Of a stretch of 49,872 nt of DNA, positions 24,139 to 32,583 are shown one piece after another. This DNA comes from Collinsella sp. (GTDB taxonomy: Bacteria > Actinomycetota > Coriobacteriia > Coriobacteriales > Coriobacteriaceae). Every line of letters begins with the position of its first letter. Within the stretch, counting starts at the first letter, position 1. Under the pieces are notes generated by a model. It was not told the origin of the DNA. It did no database searches and saw only the letters and a program-made list of their open reading frames with translations. The position numbers were made by a program, and so were the translations under genes. The DNA is taken from positions 1 to 49,872 of the forward strand of contig DXMG01000014.1 in NCBI GenBank assembly GCA_019414325.1, read 5' to 3'.

Positions 24139-25305
24139 TTGAGTGAGATTCAGAACTCGTCCATTTTCTCTCTTGACGATGTCAACGAGGAGGAGATGAA
24201 CAACCTCATCGACGGTACGATTACCGACTTTGATGAGGGCGATCTCGTTAACGGCACTGTCGTTAAGATCGAGCATGACGAGGTGCTCGTTGACATCGGA
24301 TTCAAGTCCGAGGGCGTTATCCCGGTCCGCGAGCTGTCCATCCGCAAGGACGCTAACCCTGCAGACATCGTTGCACTCGGTGATCCCATCGAGGCTCTGG
24401 TTCTCCAGAAGGAGGACAAGGACGGTCGTCTGGTCCTGTCCAAGAAGCGTGCCGAGTACGAGCGTGCTTGGAACCGCATCGAGGAGAAGTTCAACTCCGG
24501 CGAGAACGTCGAGGGCGAGGTTATCGAGGTTGTCAAGGGCGGCCTGATCCTCGACATCGGCCTGCGTGGCTTCCTGCCCGCTTCCCTCGTCGACCTCCGT
24601 CGCGTCAAGGACCTCACCTCTTACATGGGCACCCGCATCGAGGCCCGCGTCATCGAGATGGACCGCAACCGCAACAACGTCGTCCTCTCCCGTCGCGTCG
24701 TGCTCGAGGAGTCCCGTAAGGCCGAGCGCTCCGAGATCCTGTCCAAGCTCAAGTCTGGCATGCGTCTCCAGGGTACCGTTTCCTCCATCGTCGACTTCGG
24801 CGCCTTCGTCGACCTCGGCGGTATCGACGGCCTCATCCACATCTCCGAGCTCTCCTGGAACCACGTCAACCATCCTTCCGAGGTTGTCAAGGTCGGCCAG
24901 GAGGTCGAGGTCGAGGTTCTCGACGTCGATCTCAACCGCGAGCGCATCTCCCTGGGTCTCAAGCAGACCACCGAGGATCCGTGGCGCGCACTGGTCAAGA
25001 AGTACCCCGTCGGCGCTATCGTCGAGGGCACTGTGACCAAGCTTGTCCCGTTTGGCGCTTTCGTCGACTTGGGCGAGGGCATCGAGGGCCTGGTGCACAT
25101 CTCCGAGATGGCCAACAAGCACGTCGACCAGCCTTCTCAGGTTACCCACGTGGGCGACAAGGTTCAGGTCAAGGTCATGGAGATCGACCTCGACCGTCGT
25201 CGTATCTCCCTGTCCATGAAGTCCGCTGCTGAGACTCTGGGCGTCGAGATCGAGGTTACCCCGCTGCCTTCCGAGAAGAAGGACGAGGAGACCGACGCCG
25301 AGTAA
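24139..25305 (+). CDS. rpsA: Ribosomal protein S1
   Basis: 388 residues with four S1/OB repeats (about 30-97, 118-185, 205-273, 290-360), each starting with a G-x-V motif: GDLVNGTVVKIEHDEVLVDIG, GENVEGEVIEVVKGGLILDIG, MRLQGTVSSIVDFGAFVDLGG, GAIVEGTVTKLVPFGAFVDLG (each cited in part). Four-repeat S1 is typical of Actinobacteria, against six in E. coli. It binds mRNA at the 30S subunit during initiation. The start is TTG at 24139 with GAAAGGGG upstream. It uses the most biased codons of the window, as expected for a highly expressed gene, and has its own terminator. Confidence 0.95.
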   Translation: MSEIQNSSIFSLDDVNEEEMNNLIDGTITDFDEGDLVNGTVVKIEHDEVLVDIGFKSEGVIPVRELSIRKDANPADIVALGDPIEALVLQKEDKDGRLVLSKKRAEYERAWNRIEEKFNSGENVEGEVIEVVKGGLILDIGLRGFLPASLVDLRRVKDLTSYMGTRIEARVIEMDRNRNNVVLSRRVVLEESRKAERSEILSKLKSGMRLQGTVSSIVDFGAFVDLGGIDGLIHISELSWNHVNHPSEVVKVGQEVEVEVLDVDLNRERISLGLKQTTEDPWRALVKKYPVGAIVEGTVTKLVPFGAFVDLGEGIEGLVHISEMANKHVDQPSQVTHVGDKVQVKVMEIDLDRRRISLSMKSAAETLGVEIEVTPLPSEKKDEETDAE

Positions 25306-25331
25306 TTCGGTTTGACGATCACTTGTTTTAA

Positions 25332-25363
25332 GGGATCCGTCCGTAATGGACGGGTCCCTTTTT
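25332..25363 (+). terminator. Terminator of rpsA
   Basis: GGGATCCGTCC / GGACGGGTCCC (one G.U), loop GTAAT, then TTTTT. Confidence 0.92.
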
Positions 25364-25427
25364 GCATTTGGCGCCGAGATGCGCAATGCTGCCGGGCTGT
25401 CCACAGGCTATTGGATTGTCGGTGCAT

Positions 25428-25531
25428 GAAAAAAGCCGACATCCCGCCTCGGGGAGGAGGCGGGAACACACCGAGTAGACGGAGGGGTGCGGAGCGCGGT
25501 CGCGTCTCGACTGACGACGTTGCCCATCGAC
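25428..25531 (-). ncRNA. Candidate small RNA with C-rich loops
   Basis: On the minus strand a TACAAT box (25538-25543) is followed by about 100 bases that end in CCCGCCTC-CTCCCC-GAGGCGGG (25443-25464) and, 8 bases later, six T (25429-25434). Both CACCCCTCCGTC and the loop CTCCCC are complementary to Shine-Dalgarno sequence. No -35 is evident and there is no open frame. This lies in the 320-base gap between rpsA and rnpB. Confidence 0.25.
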
Positions 25532-25591
25532 AAGACCATTGTAGCGCATGGCGGTTCTTGGTTTATCGTGTCGAGCGTTTGCGTTGTGCCA

Positions 25592-25618
25592 TTGCCTGCG
25601 GTAACGGTGTGCTAGACT
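25592..25618 (+). promoter_or_regulatory. Probable rnpB promoter
   Basis: TTGCCT (25592-25597) and TAGACT (25613-25618), 15-base spacer, 7 bases before the predicted RNA start. Confidence 0.45.
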
Positions 25619-25625
25619 CTTGCAC

Positions 25626-25990
25626 TGCTGAGTGGGCCAGACGGTCGCGCGATGTGCTGCTTGCAGTACGCGTGAGGAAAGTCCGGGCTCCAGAGGGCGG
25701 GATGCCGGCTAACGGCCGGGCGGAGTGATCCGACGGAAAGCGCCGCAGAAAAGAAGACTCCCACCTGCGCCGCAAGGCGTAAAGGGAAAAGCTGAAACGG
25801 TGGTGTAAGAGACCACCAGCGTCGTGGCAACACGGCGGCTTGGCAAGCCCCATCCGGAGCAAGCGCGAATAGGAACGCTATGGGCCGGCCCGGTCCGCGT
25901 TCGGGTAGCGTGCGTGGAGCTGCATGGTAACGTGCAGACAAGATAAATGACCGTTCACGACAGAACCCGGCTTACAGGCCCGCTCAGCAA
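25626..25990 (+). ncRNA. rnpB: RNase P RNA, bacterial class A
   Basis: Catalytic RNA that matures tRNA 5' ends. Conserved blocks are seen in order: GAGGAAAGTCCGGGCTCC (P4/CR-I, from 25671), GCCGCAGAAAA, GGGTAAAG-like CGTAAAGGGAAAAGCTG, GGCAAGCCCCATCCGGAGCA, and AGATAAATGACCG...ACAGAACCCGGCTTACAG near the 3' end. The ends TGCTGAGTGGGCC and GGCCCGCTCAGCA pair as helix P1. About 365 bases, normal for Actinobacteria. End points are set by P1. Confidence 0.96.
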
Positions 25991-26005
25991 CTATGTTGAC
26001 GCTGC

Positions 26006-26112
26006 GACGGCGTCAGCTGGCCGATTTGGCGCTCATTCGTCGGTCGCCGCCATAAGGCGTGCTCCCTCCTCTTTCGGGCAAAATCGACTCAGCTGACGCC
26101 GTCTCGCTGTTT
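26006..26112 (+). terminator. Long-range hairpin and T run after rnpB
   Basis: GACGGCGTCAGCTG (26006-26019) pairs perfectly with CAGCTGACGCCGTC (26090-26103); pairing continues inward with CCGATTT / AAAATCG. TCGCTGTTTTT follows. The 70-base loop is unusually large for a terminator. Confidence 0.6.
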
Positions 26113-26220
26113 TTGCCTGGTCATCGGCGTTGCCGTTCTATTTACCGGGGTTATCGGTACGGCCTTTGCCGTATTATTGAGGCTGTTTGTTGCTGCGCTT
26201 TATTCTGTTGAGGGACTTTG

Positions 26221-26856
26221 TTGGACAGCTATTTTACTCTGCAATCGAATATTGAGGCTTCGGGCGAGTTTGTGGACCGCAAGAGCCGGTTTATTGCCCA
26301 GCTGGTCCATATTGAGTCCGAGGACGACGCGAATGCCTTTATCGAGATGGTTCGCAAGCGTCATTACGACGCTCGGCACAATGTTCCCGCGTGGATTTTA
26401 GTCGATGGACGCGAGCGCCAGAGCGATGATGGTGAGCCGAGCCGCACGAGCGGTATGCCGACGCTCGAGGTGCTGCGCGGCGCGGGGCTCAAAAATGTTT
26501 GCTGCGTGGTGACGCGCTATTTTGGTGGCACGCTGTTAGGGCCCGGTGGCTTGGTGCGCGCCTATACCGCGGCGACGCAGACGGCGGTGGCCGCGGCTCA
26601 GGAGGCCGGGCAGATCGTCGAGATGACGAGTGTCGTGCCTGTTGACGTGCATGTGGCCTATCCGCAGTATGAGCAAGTGCTTCATTTGGCGCAGGATTCG
26701 GGTGCCAAGGTTTCGGATACCGATTTCGCGGATACCGTGACGATTCATTTGGTGTTCAAAGCGGGGGAGCAGGAGCCGTTTTGCGCTAAGATGCGCGAGC
26801 TTATGGCGGGGCGCGAGGAGATTGAGGTCGGCGCTCCCGAATTTGCCGAGTTTTAA
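26221..26856 (+). CDS. IMPACT/YigZ-family protein
   Basis: 211 residues. The N-terminal UPF0029/Impact domain has the family signature RHYDARHNVPAWIL, DDGEPSRTSGMPTLEVLRG (cited as DGEPSRTSGMPTLE), CCVVTRYFGGTLLGPGGLVRAYTAA (cited as VTRYFGGTLLGPGGLVRAY), and a C-terminal DUF1949-like domain follows from about residue 140. Yeast relatives act on translation control; the bacterial role is unclear. Start is TTG at 26221 (GAGGG 6 bases before); TTG at 26218 is equally in frame. Monocistronic, with a strong terminator. Confidence 0.9.
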   Translation: MDSYFTLQSNIEASGEFVDRKSRFIAQLVHIESEDDANAFIEMVRKRHYDARHNVPAWILVDGRERQSDDGEPSRTSGMPTLEVLRGAGLKNVCCVVTRYFGGTLLGPGGLVRAYTAATQTAVAAAQEAGQIVEMTSVVPVDVHVAYPQYEQVLHLAQDSGAKVSDTDFADTVTIHLVFKAGEQEPFCAKMRELMAGREEIEVGAPEFAEF

Positions 26857-26859
26857 CGG

Positions 26860-26911
26860 CGACGGCCGGCGTGCTTTTGGATGGATCCCAAGCGCGCCGG
26901 CCGTCGTTTTT
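26860..26911 (+). terminator. Terminator of the YigZ-family gene
   Basis: Perfect 12-bp stem CGACGGCCGGCG (26860-26871) / CGCCGGCCGTCG (26895-26906), then TTTTT. Confidence 0.88.
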
Positions 26912-26924
26912 CTGTTGCTGCCGC

Positions 26925-27371
26925 TTACTCGGCGAGCTGCTTTAGCACATCGCAGGCGATTTCGACGGCATCGTCGATGCAACCGGGACAGCTGCGGAGC
27001 GGACCCTTGTCCGATCCGATGCCCTTGAGCGTGCCGCAGACGGTCGTCGTGTTCTTCTCGCCAAAACGCTTGGCGATTTCGCGCGACAGCTTGTAGGTCT
27101 GGCCCTTGGTCTTGGGGTTTTCCATGCCGTCGCTCATCACAGAGCCCATGATGGCCACGGCGCCCGAGATGGCACCGCAGGTTTCGGTCATGCCGCCCAT
27201 GCCGGCGCCAAAGCCCTCGGTGAGGGTAAAGGCGGTCTGGGGGTCGAGCCCGACGGCAGGTGCGAGCGTGCAGGCGACGGCCTGTGCGCAGTTGAAGCCT
27301 TGGGCGTGGTATTCGGCAGCCTGAGCTTGGCAGGCGGCGGTGTCGAGCTGAGCAGTATCGATTTGCTTCAT
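26925..27371 (-). CDS. C_GCAxxG_C_C family protein (redox or Fe-S related)
   Basis: 148 residues. The name-giving pattern is seen as FNCAQAVACTLAPA, GFGAGMGGMTETCGAISGAVAIMG (cited as GGMTETCGAISGA), TTTVCGTLKG and RSCPGCIDDAVEIACDVL: well-spaced cysteines around a membrane-like glycine-rich helix. Members are common in anaerobes next to redox or metal genes, with unproven function; several bind metal or iron-sulfur. Start 27371 has AAGGAGAC 7 bases upstream. Divergent from the PLP enzyme at 27602, with which it might share a sulfur theme. Confidence 0.87.
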   Translation of the reverse strand: MKQIDTAQLDTAACQAQAAEYHAQGFNCAQAVACTLAPAVGLDPQTAFTLTEGFGAGMGGMTETCGAISGAVAIMGSVMSDGMENPKTKGQTYKLSREIAKRFGEKNTTTVCGTLKGIGSDKGPLRSCPGCIDDAVEIACDVLKQLAE

Positions 27372-27601
27372 CGTTGTCTCCTTGGTCACGGTGTACTCGC
27401 CTATGGTACCCGTGACGGGGCATGTAATCATCGAGAGCTTCATGTATGCCTCGTTTTTATCTATCGAGCAAATGCCCAAGGCTTGAGATAAATACCCCTG
27501 ATCAATTAGTCCCATAACCTACCTTGGGGATGGGTTGAGAGGGGTGCAGGGTAGCGGTATCGTGAACCGAATGAAACGTAACCCAGGCAAGGGAGCTAGA
27601 T

Positions 27602-28885
27602 ATGAGCGAGCAGACCATCGGTACTACATGTGTTCAAGGCGGCTATCACCCGGGAGATGCCGAGCCGCGCCAGGTGCCCATCTACCAGTCCACCACGTGG
27701 AAGTACGACACGTCGGAGCATATGGGCAAGCTGTTTGACCTGGAGGAGTCGGGCTACTTCTACAGCCGCCTGCAGAACCCCACGTGCGATCTGGTTGCCG
27801 CCAAGATCTGCGAGATGGAGGGAGGCACCGCCGCGATGCTCACGAGCTCGGGCATGGCTGCGAACTTCCTCGCGATCTTTAACGTGGCCGGTGCCGGCGA
27901 TCATGTGGTCGCTAGCTCTGCCATTTACGGCGGTACGTATAACCTGCTCGCCCATACTATGGAGCGCATGGGTCTGACCTGCACGTTCGTTGCCCCCGAC
28001 TGCACCGATGAGGAGCTCGAGGCAGCCTTTGAGCCCAATACCAAGCTCGTCTTTGGCGAGACGATCGCCAACCCCGCCCTTGCCGTGCTCGATATTGAGC
28101 GCTTTGCCAAGGCCGCACATGACCACGGTGTGCCGCTGATGGTCGACAACACCTTCCCGACGCCCGTGATGTGCCGTCCCTTTGAGTGGGGCGCCGACAT
28201 CGTTACGCACTCCACCACCAAGTACATGGATGGACATGCTGCCTACCTGGGTGGCGTGATTGTCGATCACGGCCAGTTTGACTGGATGGCCCATGCGGAC
28301 AAGTTCCCGGGTCTCACCACGCCCGATGAGAGCTACCACGGCGTGACCTATGCCGAGAAGTTTGGTCGCGAGGGTGCCTTCATTACCAAGGCAACCGCTC
28401 AGCTCATGCGCGATCTTGGTCCTATGCAGAATCCGCAGGCGGCCTTCTTCTTGAACAGCTCGCTCGAGAGCCTGCATGTGCGCATGCCGCGTCATTGCGA
28501 GAACGGCCTTGCCGTTGCCAAGTTCCTGCAGAGCCATCCCAAGGTGCGCTTCGTGAGCTATCCGGGCCTGGAGGGCGATAAGTACTACGACATGGCTCAG
28601 AAGTACATGCCCAACGGTACCTGCGGTGTTGTGAGCTTTGGCTTTAACGGTGGTCGCGCGGCGGCCGAGACCTTTATGAAGAGCCTTAAGCTCGCCCAGA
28701 TCGCCACGCACGTGGCCGATGCGCGTACCTGCTGCTTGCATCCCGCTAATGCCACGCATCGCCAGATGAACGATGAGGAGCTCATCGCCTGTGGCATTTC
28801 TGCCGACATGGTGCGCCTGTCGTGCGGCCTCGAGGATACGGCCGATCTGATTGCCGACCTTGAGCAGGCACTCGAGCAGTGCTAG
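27602..28885 (+). CDS. O-acetylhomoserine sulfhydrylase / Cys-Met metabolism PLP enzyme
   Basis: 427 residues of the Cys/Met PLP family (fold type I). Visible: TTCVQGGYHPGDAEPRQVPI at the N-terminus, YSRLQNPTCDLVAAKI, TSSGMAANFLAIFN, AIYGGTYNLLAHTM and VDNTFPTPVMCRPFEWGADIVTHSTTKYMDGH (cited as THSTTKYMDGH; Lys is the PLP lysine). Length and the YSRLQNPT / GGVIVDHG features match O-acetylhomoserine aminocarboxypropyltransferase (MetY) and methionine gamma-lyase-like enzymes better than cystathionine gamma-synthase. It would make homocysteine (or cleave methionine). AAGGGAG precedes the ATG. No SAM riboswitch is seen upstream. Confidence 0.85.
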   Translation: MSEQTIGTTCVQGGYHPGDAEPRQVPIYQSTTWKYDTSEHMGKLFDLEESGYFYSRLQNPTCDLVAAKICEMEGGTAAMLTSSGMAANFLAIFNVAGAGDHVVASSAIYGGTYNLLAHTMERMGLTCTFVAPDCTDEELEAAFEPNTKLVFGETIANPALAVLDIERFAKAAHDHGVPLMVDNTFPTPVMCRPFEWGADIVTHSTTKYMDGHAAYLGGVIVDHGQFDWMAHADKFPGLTTPDESYHGVTYAEKFGREGAFITKATAQLMRDLGPMQNPQAAFFLNSSLESLHVRMPRHCENGLAVAKFLQSHPKVRFVSYPGLEGDKYYDMAQKYMPNGTCGVVSFGFNGGRAAAETFMKSLKLAQIATHVADARTCCLHPANATHRQMNDEELIACGISADMVRLSCGLEDTADLIADLEQALEQC

Positions 28886-28954
28886 GCTAGCGTGCGTGCG
28901 AGGCGTGGGACGGCTTTTCGGCTGACGACGTCCTCATAGTTCCGATTCCGTAGG

Positions 28955-29001
28955 CGGGACCCCGATCGTGTCCGTTTGTAGGCGATTGGGGTCCCGTTTT
29001 T
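28955..29001 (+). terminator. Terminator after the PLP enzyme
   Basis: CGGGACCCCGATCG (28955-28968) / CGATTGGGGTCCCG (28983-28996), one G.U, then TTTTT. Confidence 0.9.
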
Positions 29002-29026
29002 GCGTTGCACGATAGAAAGGATATAC

Positions 29027-30331
29027 ATGGAGAAAACTGCCGAGCAGCTGCGCCGCGAACACATTGCCCTAGAGGGCGACACCCACGGTAAGAATAAATG
29101 GGCGATTCTGTTCACCGTGCTCGTCATGACCTTTATGGCGTGTCTGGATGCGAGCATCGTGACGGTGGCGCTCCCAGTGATGCAAAAGGAGCTGGGGGTG
29201 GGTCTCGACCGCATTCAGCTCGTGAGCTCGGTGTATCTGCTCGCGACGTGCGTCGCCATGCTGCCGTTTGGCCGCTTGGGTGATGTGCGCGGCAAGGTGA
29301 ATGTGTTCCAGCTTGGTGTAATCGTCTTTACGGGTGGCTCGTTGCTTTGCGGGCTTTCGGCTTCGCTCGAGGTGCTTATCTTGGCGCGTTTCGTGCAGGG
29401 CATTGGCTGTGCCGCCGCGATGGCCAACAATATGGGCATCATCACCGAGTCGTTTCCGGCGCGTGAGCGCGGCCGTGCCATGGGCATTCTGGCGACCTTT
29501 GTGGCTCTTGGCATGATGTGCGGCCCCGTGCTCGGCGGCGTGCTGGTGGCGAGCTTTCCCTGGGAGAGCATCTTCCTTATCAATCTGCCCATTGGCGTAA
29601 TCTCGTTTATCGTGGGACTCTATACGCTGCCGCATGTGAAGCCGGAGGCTGGCGAACGCCCTATGCCGTTGACAGAGGCGGCGCGTCGCTGCTTTGCGAG
29701 CTCGGCTTTCACGATTAACCTGGCTTGCATGCTTATCGTGTTCGTGGGTATCGGTGCCTCCGAGTTTGTGCTGCCGTTCTACTTTCAGGATGCCCACGGC
29801 TTTAGCTCCGATATCTCCGGCCTGTTGTTTTTGGCGATGCCGGTCGTGAATGCCTTTGTGGGCCCGCTTTCGGGCTCGGTGTCCGACCGTGTTGGTTGTG
29901 AAGCGCCCACGGCCGTTGGCCTGGGCGTGTACGTGTGCGGTCTCTTTGCGGTGAGCACGCTTGACGAGCACTCTTCCGTCTTGATGATTGTGTGCTGCGT
30001 CGCGTTTATGTCGTGCGGCACGTCGATCTTCCAGAGTCCCAATAATTCGCTGTATATGGGTTCGGCTCCGCGTGAGGCGCTTGGCTTTGCGGGCAGCTTG
30101 AGCAGCTTGGCGCGCTATGCGGGCATAGCGCTGGGTATTACGGCGGCGTCGCGCATCCTGTATGGACAGACGAGCGCGGCGATGGGCAAGACGGTCACGA
30201 GCTATGTGGCGGGTCGTCCGGACGTGTTCCTCTTTGGCTTCCGTTTGGTATTCTACGTGCTGATGGCCGTTGCTACCGTGGGCTTTGCGCTCACATTGGT
30301 ACGTTTGGTGAGGTTGCGCGCCCGTCATTAG
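29027..30331 (+). CDS. MFS transporter, DHA2 (EmrB/QacA-like) type
   Basis: 434 residues, about 12 membrane helices. Motif D1 of the drug-proton antiporters is visible (LDASIVTVALPVMQKEL), with motif A GRLGDVRGKVNVF after helix 2 and motif C-like GMMCGPVLGGVLV in helix 5. A 25-residue charged N-terminus precedes helix 1. Shorter than the 14-helix DHA2 members. It probably exports a small amphipathic compound with proton exchange; the substrate is unknown. Start 29027 follows GAAAGGA. It stands alone, with no regulator gene beside it. Confidence 0.88.
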   Translation: MEKTAEQLRREHIALEGDTHGKNKWAILFTVLVMTFMACLDASIVTVALPVMQKELGVGLDRIQLVSSVYLLATCVAMLPFGRLGDVRGKVNVFQLGVIVFTGGSLLCGLSASLEVLILARFVQGIGCAAAMANNMGIITESFPARERGRAMGILATFVALGMMCGPVLGGVLVASFPWESIFLINLPIGVISFIVGLYTLPHVKPEAGERPMPLTEAARRCFASSAFTINLACMLIVFVGIGASEFVLPFYFQDAHGFSSDISGLLFLAMPVVNAFVGPLSGSVSDRVGCEAPTAVGLGVYVCGLFAVSTLDEHSSVLMIVCCVAFMSCGTSIFQSPNNSLYMGSAPREALGFAGSLSSLARYAGIALGITAASRILYGQTSAAMGKTVTSYVAGRPDVFLFGFRLVFYVLMAVATVGFALTLVRLVRLRARH

Positions 30332-30490
30332 CGTGTAGTGGCAGGCTTGCCACGAATCGGACCTATCTACTGGTCTTGCAGCTTTATGGTGCGATGTGGC
30401 TTGTGGGGAGGGCGGGGGTCGGTCCGTGGTAGACTATCGAACAACGTTTATTAATCGCGCGGTATCGTTGCCGCGAGAAGGGGTTGCGCC

Positions 30491-31069
30491 ATGCAGGAGC
30501 TTGAGGATCGTATTCGCCATGACGGCATCGTAAAGGCCGGTAATGTCCTTAAGGTTGATGCCTTCCTCAACCACCAGTGCGACGTTGAGCTGTTCGACCA
30601 CATGGGTGCCGAGTGGGCCCGTCTGTTCGAGGGTGTCGAGATCAACAAGATCCTGACGATCGAGGCTTCGGGCATTGGCATGGCTTGCATCGCAGCTCAG
30701 CATTTTGGCGGCGTGCCGGTGGTCTTTGCCAAGAAGGCACAGTCCATCAACCTCGACGGCGAGCAGTATGCCACGACCATCTACTCCTTTACCAAGCAGA
30801 AGGAGTACCCGGTTATCGTGGGCAAGCGCTTCTTGTCCGAGGGCGACAAGGTCCTGATTATCGACGACTTTTTGGCCAACGGCTGCGCGCTTGAGGGTCT
30901 CATCAAGATCTGTGAGGCTGCGGGCGCCGAGGTTGCCGGCATCGGCATTGCCGTGGAGAAGGGCTTCCAGGGCGGTGGCGATAAGCTCCGCGAGCGCGGC
31001 TTCCGCGTTGAGAGCCTGGCCCGTATCGCCGAAATGGACTGCGAGAACGGCGAGATCACGTTCGCCTAG
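30491..31069 (+). CDS. xpt: Xanthine phosphoribosyltransferase
   Basis: 192 residues, normal for Xpt. It makes XMP from xanthine and PRPP. Visible: MQELEDRIRHDGIV...VLKVDAFLNHQCD at the N-terminus (typical Xpt start), ILTIEASGIGMACIAA and the PRPP loop KVLIIDDFLANGCAL. The conserved K-A-x-S region reads FAKKAQSINLDG. AAGGGG lies before the ATG. I looked for a purine riboswitch in 30340-30490 and found none. The hairpin at 31097 ends the transcript. Confidence 0.95.
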   Translation: MQELEDRIRHDGIVKAGNVLKVDAFLNHQCDVELFDHMGAEWARLFEGVEINKILTIEASGIGMACIAAQHFGGVPVVFAKKAQSINLDGEQYATTIYSFTKQKEYPVIVGKRFLSEGDKVLIIDDFLANGCALEGLIKICEAAGAEVAGIGIAVEKGFQGGGDKLRERGFRVESLARIAEMDCENGEITFA

Positions 31070-31096
31070 GCGCGCAGCACAAGCGATTGGTATGCG

Positions 31097-31133
31097 ATGT
31101 GACAAAGGGACTGTCCCTTTGTCACATTTTTTG
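31097..31133 (+). terminator. Terminator of xpt, near-perfect palindrome
   Basis: ATGTGACAAAGGGAC and GTCCCTTTGTCACAT, separated by one base, then six T. In RNA the loop is about ACTGT. The core GGGACTGTCCC is close to the arm of repeat copy B at 31546. Confidence 0.9.
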
Positions 31134-31152
31134 TATGAGGGGAGGTTTTGAT

Positions 31153-31533
31153 ATGGATGAGAACAAGATGGGATGGCGCGAGTATGCGCGCTATGCCGAG
31201 ATGTCGGTCGAGGAGTTGGCACGCGATTGCGCGGTACAGGTGTTTCGCGCGACGGGTCCGGGCGGACAGGGCGTGAACACGACGGACTCGGCGGTACGCA
31301 TGAAGCATGGGCCCACGGGGATTGTCGTGACGGCGCGTGAGAGCCGCAGTCAGTTTCAGAATCGCAGCTGCTGTCTGCGTAAGCTGAGGGCAGAGCTTGA
31401 GCGTCGCGGGCATCCACCGCGCCGACGCGTCAAGACCAAGGTGCCTCAGCGATCGCGCCAGCGCAGGCTTAACGACAAGCACTTCAACGCGATTAAAAAG
31501 GCCAACCGTCGCAAGCCGGGCGGGGAGGAATGA
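31153..31533 (+). CDS. GGQ-domain release factor-like protein (ArfB/PrfH-type)
   Basis: 126 residues: essentially only the class I release factor catalytic domain. The peptide-release motif is FRATGPGGQGVNTTDSAVRM (Gly-Gly-Gln), followed by GIVVTARESRSQFQNR and a very basic C-terminal tail (HPPRRRVKTKVPQRSRQRR). There is no codon recognition domain. Such stand-alone proteins (ArfB/YaeJ and relatives) free stalled ribosomes by hydrolysing peptidyl-tRNA; some (PrfH) act on damaged ribosomes with an RtcB ligase, which is not seen here. GGGGAGG precedes the ATG at 31153. Sits between two hairpin elements. Confidence 0.85.
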   Translation: MDENKMGWREYARYAEMSVEELARDCAVQVFRATGPGGQGVNTTDSAVRMKHGPTGIVVTARESRSQFQNRSCCLRKLRAELERRGHPPRRRVKTKVPQRSRQRRLNDKHFNAIKKANRRKPGGEE

Positions 31534-31545
31534 TCCCCTCAATAC

Positions 31546-31610
31546 GTTGCGGTGAAATAGGGACTGTTTTGGGGGTGCGGCTGCATAAACAGTCCCTATT
31601 TCACCGCAAC
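31546..31610. repeat. Hairpin repeat, AGTTGCGGTG family, copy B
   Basis: Perfect 24-bp arms: 31546-31569 and 31587-31610, beginning GTTGCGGTGAAATAGGGACT; loop of 17 bases. Lies between convergent genes. Confidence 0.9.
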
Positions 31611-31620
31611 TTAGGGATGG

Positions 31621-32583
31621 CTAGTGGGTGGGGCGCCAGACGTGGAGGGCTCCGCCGAGGACGTCGACCTCGATGCGCGAGGCGACGATGGGCTCGCCGT
31701 CGGCCTGAATGGGGTAGTCGGGCTCCTCAAAGGTGAGCGCGGCGTGACGGCAACGACGCATGCGAACCGGCGGCAACTTGGTATGGTGGCCGTCCTTGGC
31801 CGAAAGGAACATAGGCAGGGCTACCGCGCGAGGGACGGGGCCGCAGGCGTAGCAGACGTCGAGCATGCCGTCGCAGGGGTCGGCGTCGGGACAGATGCGA
31901 TAGCCCGAACCATAGGTGGGTCCCAGCTGGATGGCCATGATAATCGCGCGCACGCGCTCGGCGGGCGCGCCATCAAAGCTGATGGTCATGGGGTAGTTGC
32001 GGTAGCGCAGACCAAACTGCTCAAGTCCCGAGAGGGTGTAGAGCGGAGCGCCCGTCAAGCCGGTCTTTTTTCGCAGCTCGGTGGTGCCCAGGCCAATGGC
32101 GGCATCGATGCCGACCGAAAGCGTCTGATCGTAGTACTCAACGGCAGCCTCGCCGCTGCCGCTCGCAGGGCTCCACGAGCGAATGCGCCCGATGTCCTGA
32201 CGCTGCAGCTCGCAGGTGAGCAGCGCGCCAAAATCTTTGCCGGAGAAATCGTCGATGCCGAGCGTCTGGGCAAAATCGTTGCCGGAGCCCACGGGCAGGA
32301 CGGCAAGAGCGGGGCGTGCGTCCTCCTTTTGCGTCATAAGCCCGTTGACGACCTCGTGGATTACGCCGTCACCGCCAAGCGCGATAACGGTGCGATAGCC
32401 CTGAGCCTGGGCGGCCAGCTCCTTGGCGTGTCCCATGCGCTCGGTCAGCACCAGGTCAAACTGGGATGCGCGTGCAGTCATGTCCAAAAAGCGCTGCAGG
32501 CGCTCAGCGACTTCGCGCGCCGCACCCGACTGGGCGGTGGGGTTGGCGATGATGAGCGTGCGACCAAAATCAGTTGCGTGCAT
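31621..32583 (-). CDS. Diacylglycerol/lipid kinase family protein
   Basis: 320 residues of the DgkB/YegS/BmrU family. Visible: IIANPTAQSGAAREVAERL (N-terminal nucleotide motif), VIALGGDGVIHEVVNGLM (GGDG ATP site), LPVGSGNDFAQTLGI and a C-terminal beta domain with PDADPCDGMLDVC. It phosphorylates a lipid such as diacylglycerol or undecaprenol-type substrate at the membrane. Start 32583 has AGGAG upstream, better than the frame's first start at 32655. 87 bases downstream of the CLC gene on the same strand, so possibly cotranscribed. Confidence 0.9.
   Translation of the reverse strand: MHATDFGRTLIIANPTAQSGAAREVAERLQRFLDMTARASQFDLVLTERMGHAKELAAQAQGYRTVIALGGDGVIHEVVNGLMTQKEDARPALAVLPVGSGNDFAQTLGIDDFSGKDFGALLTCELQRQDIGRIRSWSPASGSGEAAVEYYDQTLSVGIDAAIGLGTTELRKKTGLTGAPLYTLSGLEQFGLRYRNYPMTISFDGAPAERVRAIIMAIQLGPTYGSGYRICPDADPCDGMLDVCYACGPVPRAVALPMFLSAKDGHHTKLPPVRMRRCRHAALTFEEPDYPIQADGEPIVASRIEVDVLGGALHVWRPTH

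Noticed and set aside
27372..27601. SAM riboswitch or T-box before the PLP enzyme
   Set aside because: None of the conserved cores of SAM-I, SAM-II or T-box elements can be found on the plus strand.
30332..30490. Purine riboswitch before xpt
   Set aside because: The conserved loop sequences of the purine aptamer are absent; only a CGGACC/GGTCCG pairing is seen.
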